Of a stretch of DNA of 23,806 nucleotides, positions 22,501 to 23,806 are shown in pieces. The stretch lies in assembly GCA_039029915.1 (NCBI GenBank), contig JBCCFD010000073.1:1-23806 (forward strand). Direction: 5' to 3'. The stretch is from QQUD01 sp039029915. Lineage in GTDB: Bacteria > Chloroflexota > Anaerolineae > Promineifilales > Promineifilaceae. Position 1 is the stretch's first letter. The number at the start of each line of letters is the position of its first letter. A program made the position numbers and the translations under genes. The notes beneath the pieces are model-generated. The model saw only the letters and a program-made list of their open reading frames with translations, was not told the origin of the DNA and ran no database searches.

Positions 22501-23761
22501 TTTGGGTAAGGCGTTATGGCCTCAAAGTAAGCTAAAAGAAGCCCAAAGTTCACTAGAGAAAGCATTGAAAATTGCCCAACAGTATGAATATAAAGACCTT
22601 GAAGCAAGGAGTTTGCGATTCTTAGGCGTGGTCTTTGATTTTCAAGGCCTATTTGAAGAGGCAAGAGAAAATAGTTTGGCCGCCTTAGACATTCACCAAG
22701 AGCTTAATGAAATTGACGGCGTCGGCAGCTCATATAACAACATAGGTATTTCTTACTTAAAACAAGGACTTTATGAAGAGGCGCAAGAGGCTTTGCTTAA
22801 AGCGCTGAAGAATCATCAGGATTCTGGCAATCGAGCCGGAATGAGCTGGAACTTAGGAAATCTTGGATTTGTGGCTTCCCAAATAGGAGATTATGAGCAG
22901 GCTGAACTGTTTTTGAGAGAAGCAGATGAGATATTTATTGAACTTGGCGACAAGTGGAGCCAATTAATGGCGCAAGGTCACCTAGGAAATGTTGCTTTCC
23001 AGCAGGGCGCGTTTTCTAAAGCGCTTCGTTATCACACGACAACATTAGATGGCTTTGAAGCATTGGGTTATCAGCAAGGAGTAGGAAACGCTAAATCTGC
23101 TCTGGGTGCTCTGTGGATTTACATTGGCGATTTTGATAGAAGTTTAGCACTGTATCACGCTGCGTTAGCCTTTTTTGCTGACATTAATGCTCAGCGAAAT
23201 CGAGATCAAGCGCTTGTGTTTCGGTCGCTGGTGTACCAACTGATGGGAGACAATGAAAACGCAGCTAAGGATGCGCAAAGCGCACTGGACGGTGCCCGTG
23301 AACGTGAAGATCGGCATGTTTTAAGCTATGCCTTAACCCATCTGGCCGATGCCCAGGTGAATTTAGGCGAATCAGACACGGCCGTTAAAAATTATCAAGA
23401 GGCGATTGAACTACGCACAAAATATAAAGAGTTTCATCTTCGAGTGAACTCACAGGCGGGTTTGGCCAAACTGCACTTGCAAAGTGGCGAGCTTGACAAA
23501 GCAGTGACGCAGATAGATCAAGTTTTGGCCCATATCAATAAGGAATCTGTAGATGGCGTCAATTTGCCGAGTCGAGTGTACTGGATTTGTTATCAGGTTT
23601 TGGAAGAAGCGGATGATGCTCGTGCGCTGGAAGTTTTGAAAGAAGCGTATGCCTATCTGGAAAGTTTCGCGGCTAAAATTGATGAACCAGAATATAAAGA
23701 TCAGTTTTGGGAAAACGTTTCTGCAAACAAGAAAATTAAAACCGCAATGAGTAAAGCATAG
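19580..23761 (+). CDS. Tandem class III cyclase-NTPase-TPR protein (soluble adenylyl cyclase-like)
   Basis: A 1393-residue cytosolic protein with the layout of soluble adenylyl cyclase. Cyclase domain 1 (about 22-230) has both metal-binding aspartates, Asp32 in FIDTSGFTPLT and Asp82 in GFAGDGLKVVF. Cyclase domain 2 (about 245-435) supplies Thr353, Asn360 and Arg364 in EYTCYSSYVNLAARQM but lacks metal ligands. The two would form one composite active site. The lysine that normally selects adenine, four residues before the second Asp, is Gly78. An NTPase module (about 440-760) has the P-loop GEAGIGKS (456-463) and Walker B LHLED (591-595). TPR-type helical repeats fill about 810-1360. Similar proteins serve as signalling hubs, but the signal is unknown. 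The ATG has only GGG upstream, so coupling to the OsmC gene is likely. Six ACGGCCGT words occur. Confidence 0.92.
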   Translation: MPQYKLVPDFILDSLKDGQKNGRFSAACLFIDTSGFTPLTSNLMQYGKAGVEVLADVLTALFKPLLKTAHDYGGFISGFAGDGLKVVFTVENDNWARAAQSAVLSAWQMHEYMTQNHTFQTPFGSFSFDAKVVVSIGEVEWGIWQGAASTNPNDQFRAYFIEGAAMAECLLGDAHAVAGEVLFAPSITPFLPPTSYTASEKAGFYFAEAVKLDELTETAVSVKKTFLVDADLADSFYPSERLPQTIGEFRRVVSLFVNLRTMPEDESFYELFFRLLNQYGGYLCRIGRIGDLDSGGTLHIFWGAPEVYENDISRALGFALDLRRHANVEMRMGLSSNMAFAGYVGNGERVEYTCYSSYVNLAARQMVAAQWNEILVDSETAAHVDTDFVFDYRDLASFKGFEQPRPIIALLRRQPVERDPFFNGGMIGRMQETAVLEKAISPLNDGQYAGVIAIIGEAGIGKSRIVHDFFEESTVLDYSEIFLLQTDEVLRQSLNPFRYMLRQLFEQSALASEDKNIANFEDIFDNIVEQTENALQRELLEKRQPFIAALLGLNYRPELIATMEPTRRFENTVTGIKALIVRLCQDNGVILHLEDAHWLDGDSSEMLKQLFRNVQHLPLALVITSRTPLPENLFDEDVQEPKTVLQIRPLHLTFIHDFAEDRLGDTASDKLIKELAQRTDGNPFFMEQLLLYWQENNYLTEDKKGAITLTKAGQAIPFDVRTILVARIDQLVQEVRDVVQTGAILGREFEIVILSHILRHDLDLSDKVKEAEKASIWSAISEMHYLFKHALMRDIAYEMQLEARLQTLHLMAASAFLQVFEKDLTPWAVDLAYHFDRGGNRDEAIHWYTEAGDRAATGYDNAEAVSYYSRALELLPETDLGARYELLLARESIDGIRGMREAQRQDLDLLQKIVAEMPLDTPAGLERQTELAIREATYLDLISNGAKAVDMAQTAVSLATQLNNSYHLAQGYIILGKALWPQSKLKEAQSSLEKALKIAQQYEYKDLEARSLRFLGVVFDFQGLFEEARENSLAALDIHQELNEIDGVGSSYNNIGISYLKQGLYEEAQEALLKALKNHQDSGNRAGMSWNLGNLGFVASQIGDYEQAELFLREADEIFIELGDKWSQLMAQGHLGNVAFQQGAFSKALRYHTTTLDGFEALGYQQGVGNAKSALGALWIYIGDFDRSLALYHAALAFFADINAQRNRDQALVFRSLVYQLMGDNENAAKDAQSALDGAREREDRHVLSYALTHLADAQVNLGESDTAVKNYQEAIELRTKYKEFHLRVNSQAGLAKLHLQSGELDKAVTQIDQVLAHINKESVDGVNLPSRVYWICYQVLEEADDARALEVLKEAYAYLESFAAKIDEPEYKDQFWENVSANKKIKTAMSKA
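19633..19656. repeat. Perfect 24-bp palindrome at the cyclase gene start
   Basis: A 24-bp sequence centred on an AACGGCCGTT word is identical on both strands: GCAGAAAAAC (19633-19642), GGCC, then GTTTTTCTGC (19647-19656). It lies 54-77 bases into the gene, within codons 18-26 (Gly-Gln-Lys-Asn-Gly-Arg-Phe-Ser-Ala), where an mRNA hairpin could affect early elongation. Confidence 0.85.
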
Positions 23762-23762
23762 T

Positions 23763-23797
23763 TAAGTGTTCCGTCGTTTTATTCTAATCAGGAACTT
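23763..23797 (+). repeat. TAAGTRTTCCGTC element copy 2 / possible terminator
   Basis: TAAGTGTTCCGTC (23763-23775) matches 12 of 13 bases of the element at 35-47. AAG-T-TCC of the left arm can pair with GGAACTT (23791-23797), with a small bulge. It directly follows the cyclase stop codon and may terminate its transcript, although no clear T-tract follows before the window ends. Confidence 0.4.
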
Positions 23798-23806
23798 CGT
23801 TTCACT

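Larger units (their letters stand above)
1815..23385. repeat. Highly iterated palindrome ACGGCCGT, 23 copies
   Basis: The 8-mer ACGGCCGT starts at 1815, 2199, 3835, 6001, 6253, 7140, 7261, 7892, 8649, 8905, 10691, 10994, 11543, 12541, 13780, 14846, 16982, 19641, 20231, 20876, 21520, 22439 and 23378. Thirteen of these are the longer AACGGCCGTT. The core CGGCCG occurs only four more times (1074, 4840, 8159, 16273). With equal base use, less than one 8-mer copy is expected in 23.8 kb. Twenty-two copies lie in genes and one in the putA promoter spacer. Confidence 0.95.

Noticed and set aside
1..23806. Recent horizontal island or prophage
   Set aside because: No integrase, transposase, tRNA attachment site or phage gene is present, and the ACGGCCGT word is spread through nearly all operons, suggesting long residence in one genome.

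Overview
The window looks like a chromosomal segment from an uncultured or little-studied member of the Chloroflexota (Anaerolineae-like). This is inferred from gene content rather than proven: lipobox-anchored binding proteins, a long PutA without a DNA-binding domain, a two-membrane-helix NERD-like protein of a type I associate with Anaerolineae, a cyclase/ATPase/TPR giant, and intergenic DNA rich in short degenerate repeats. There are no rRNA or tRNA genes, no CRISPR array, no phage genes and no transposase.

Layout. 1-334 is non-coding, with two inverted repeats and the arsR terminator. An ArsR-type repressor (335-622, minus) diverges from a lipid block, plsX (926-1933) and fabF (2087-3376); both divergent genes have good TTGACA-type promoters with 17-bp spacers. 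A tightly packed plus-strand operon follows: NERD-like membrane protein, metallo-beta-lactamase-fold hydrolase, phoU, and a LivK-type lipoprotein (3534-6933). A terminator, a promoter and a perfect 12-bp inverted-repeat operator come before putA (7210-10779), a trifunctional-size proline dehydrogenase/P5C dehydrogenase. Next is a membrane-anchored protein ending in an extracellular solute-binding domain (10877-12838). A 19-bp bidirectional terminator then separates this block from a minus-strand Aap-type amino-acid ABC transporter: binding protein 17500-18666, permeases 15569-17194 and 13879-15567, ATPase 13044-13817. A 499-bp regulatory region with several inverted repeats leads into an OsmC-family protein (19166-19564) and a 1393-residue protein (19580-23761) with tandem class III cyclase domains, an NTPase module and a long TPR array, the layout of soluble adenylyl cyclase.

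How the genes fit together. Amino-acid supply and use dominate: Aap importer, proline catabolism, LivK-like and other binding proteins. Membrane lipid synthesis (plsX, fabF) and phosphate/redox housekeeping (phoU, OsmC) make up the rest.

Most notable signals: (1) the palindrome ACGGCCGT occurs 23 times in 23.8 kb, in all three reading frames and on genes of both strands, resembling the cyanobacterial HIP1 phenomenon but with a different word; (2) the AapQ-like permease carries an extracytoplasmic insert of about 125 residues that aligns with one lobe of the binding protein encoded next door; (3) the soluble-adenylyl-cyclase-like protein lacks the purine-selecting lysine; (4) the putA promoter carries a perfect operator and holds an ACGGCCGT in its spacer.
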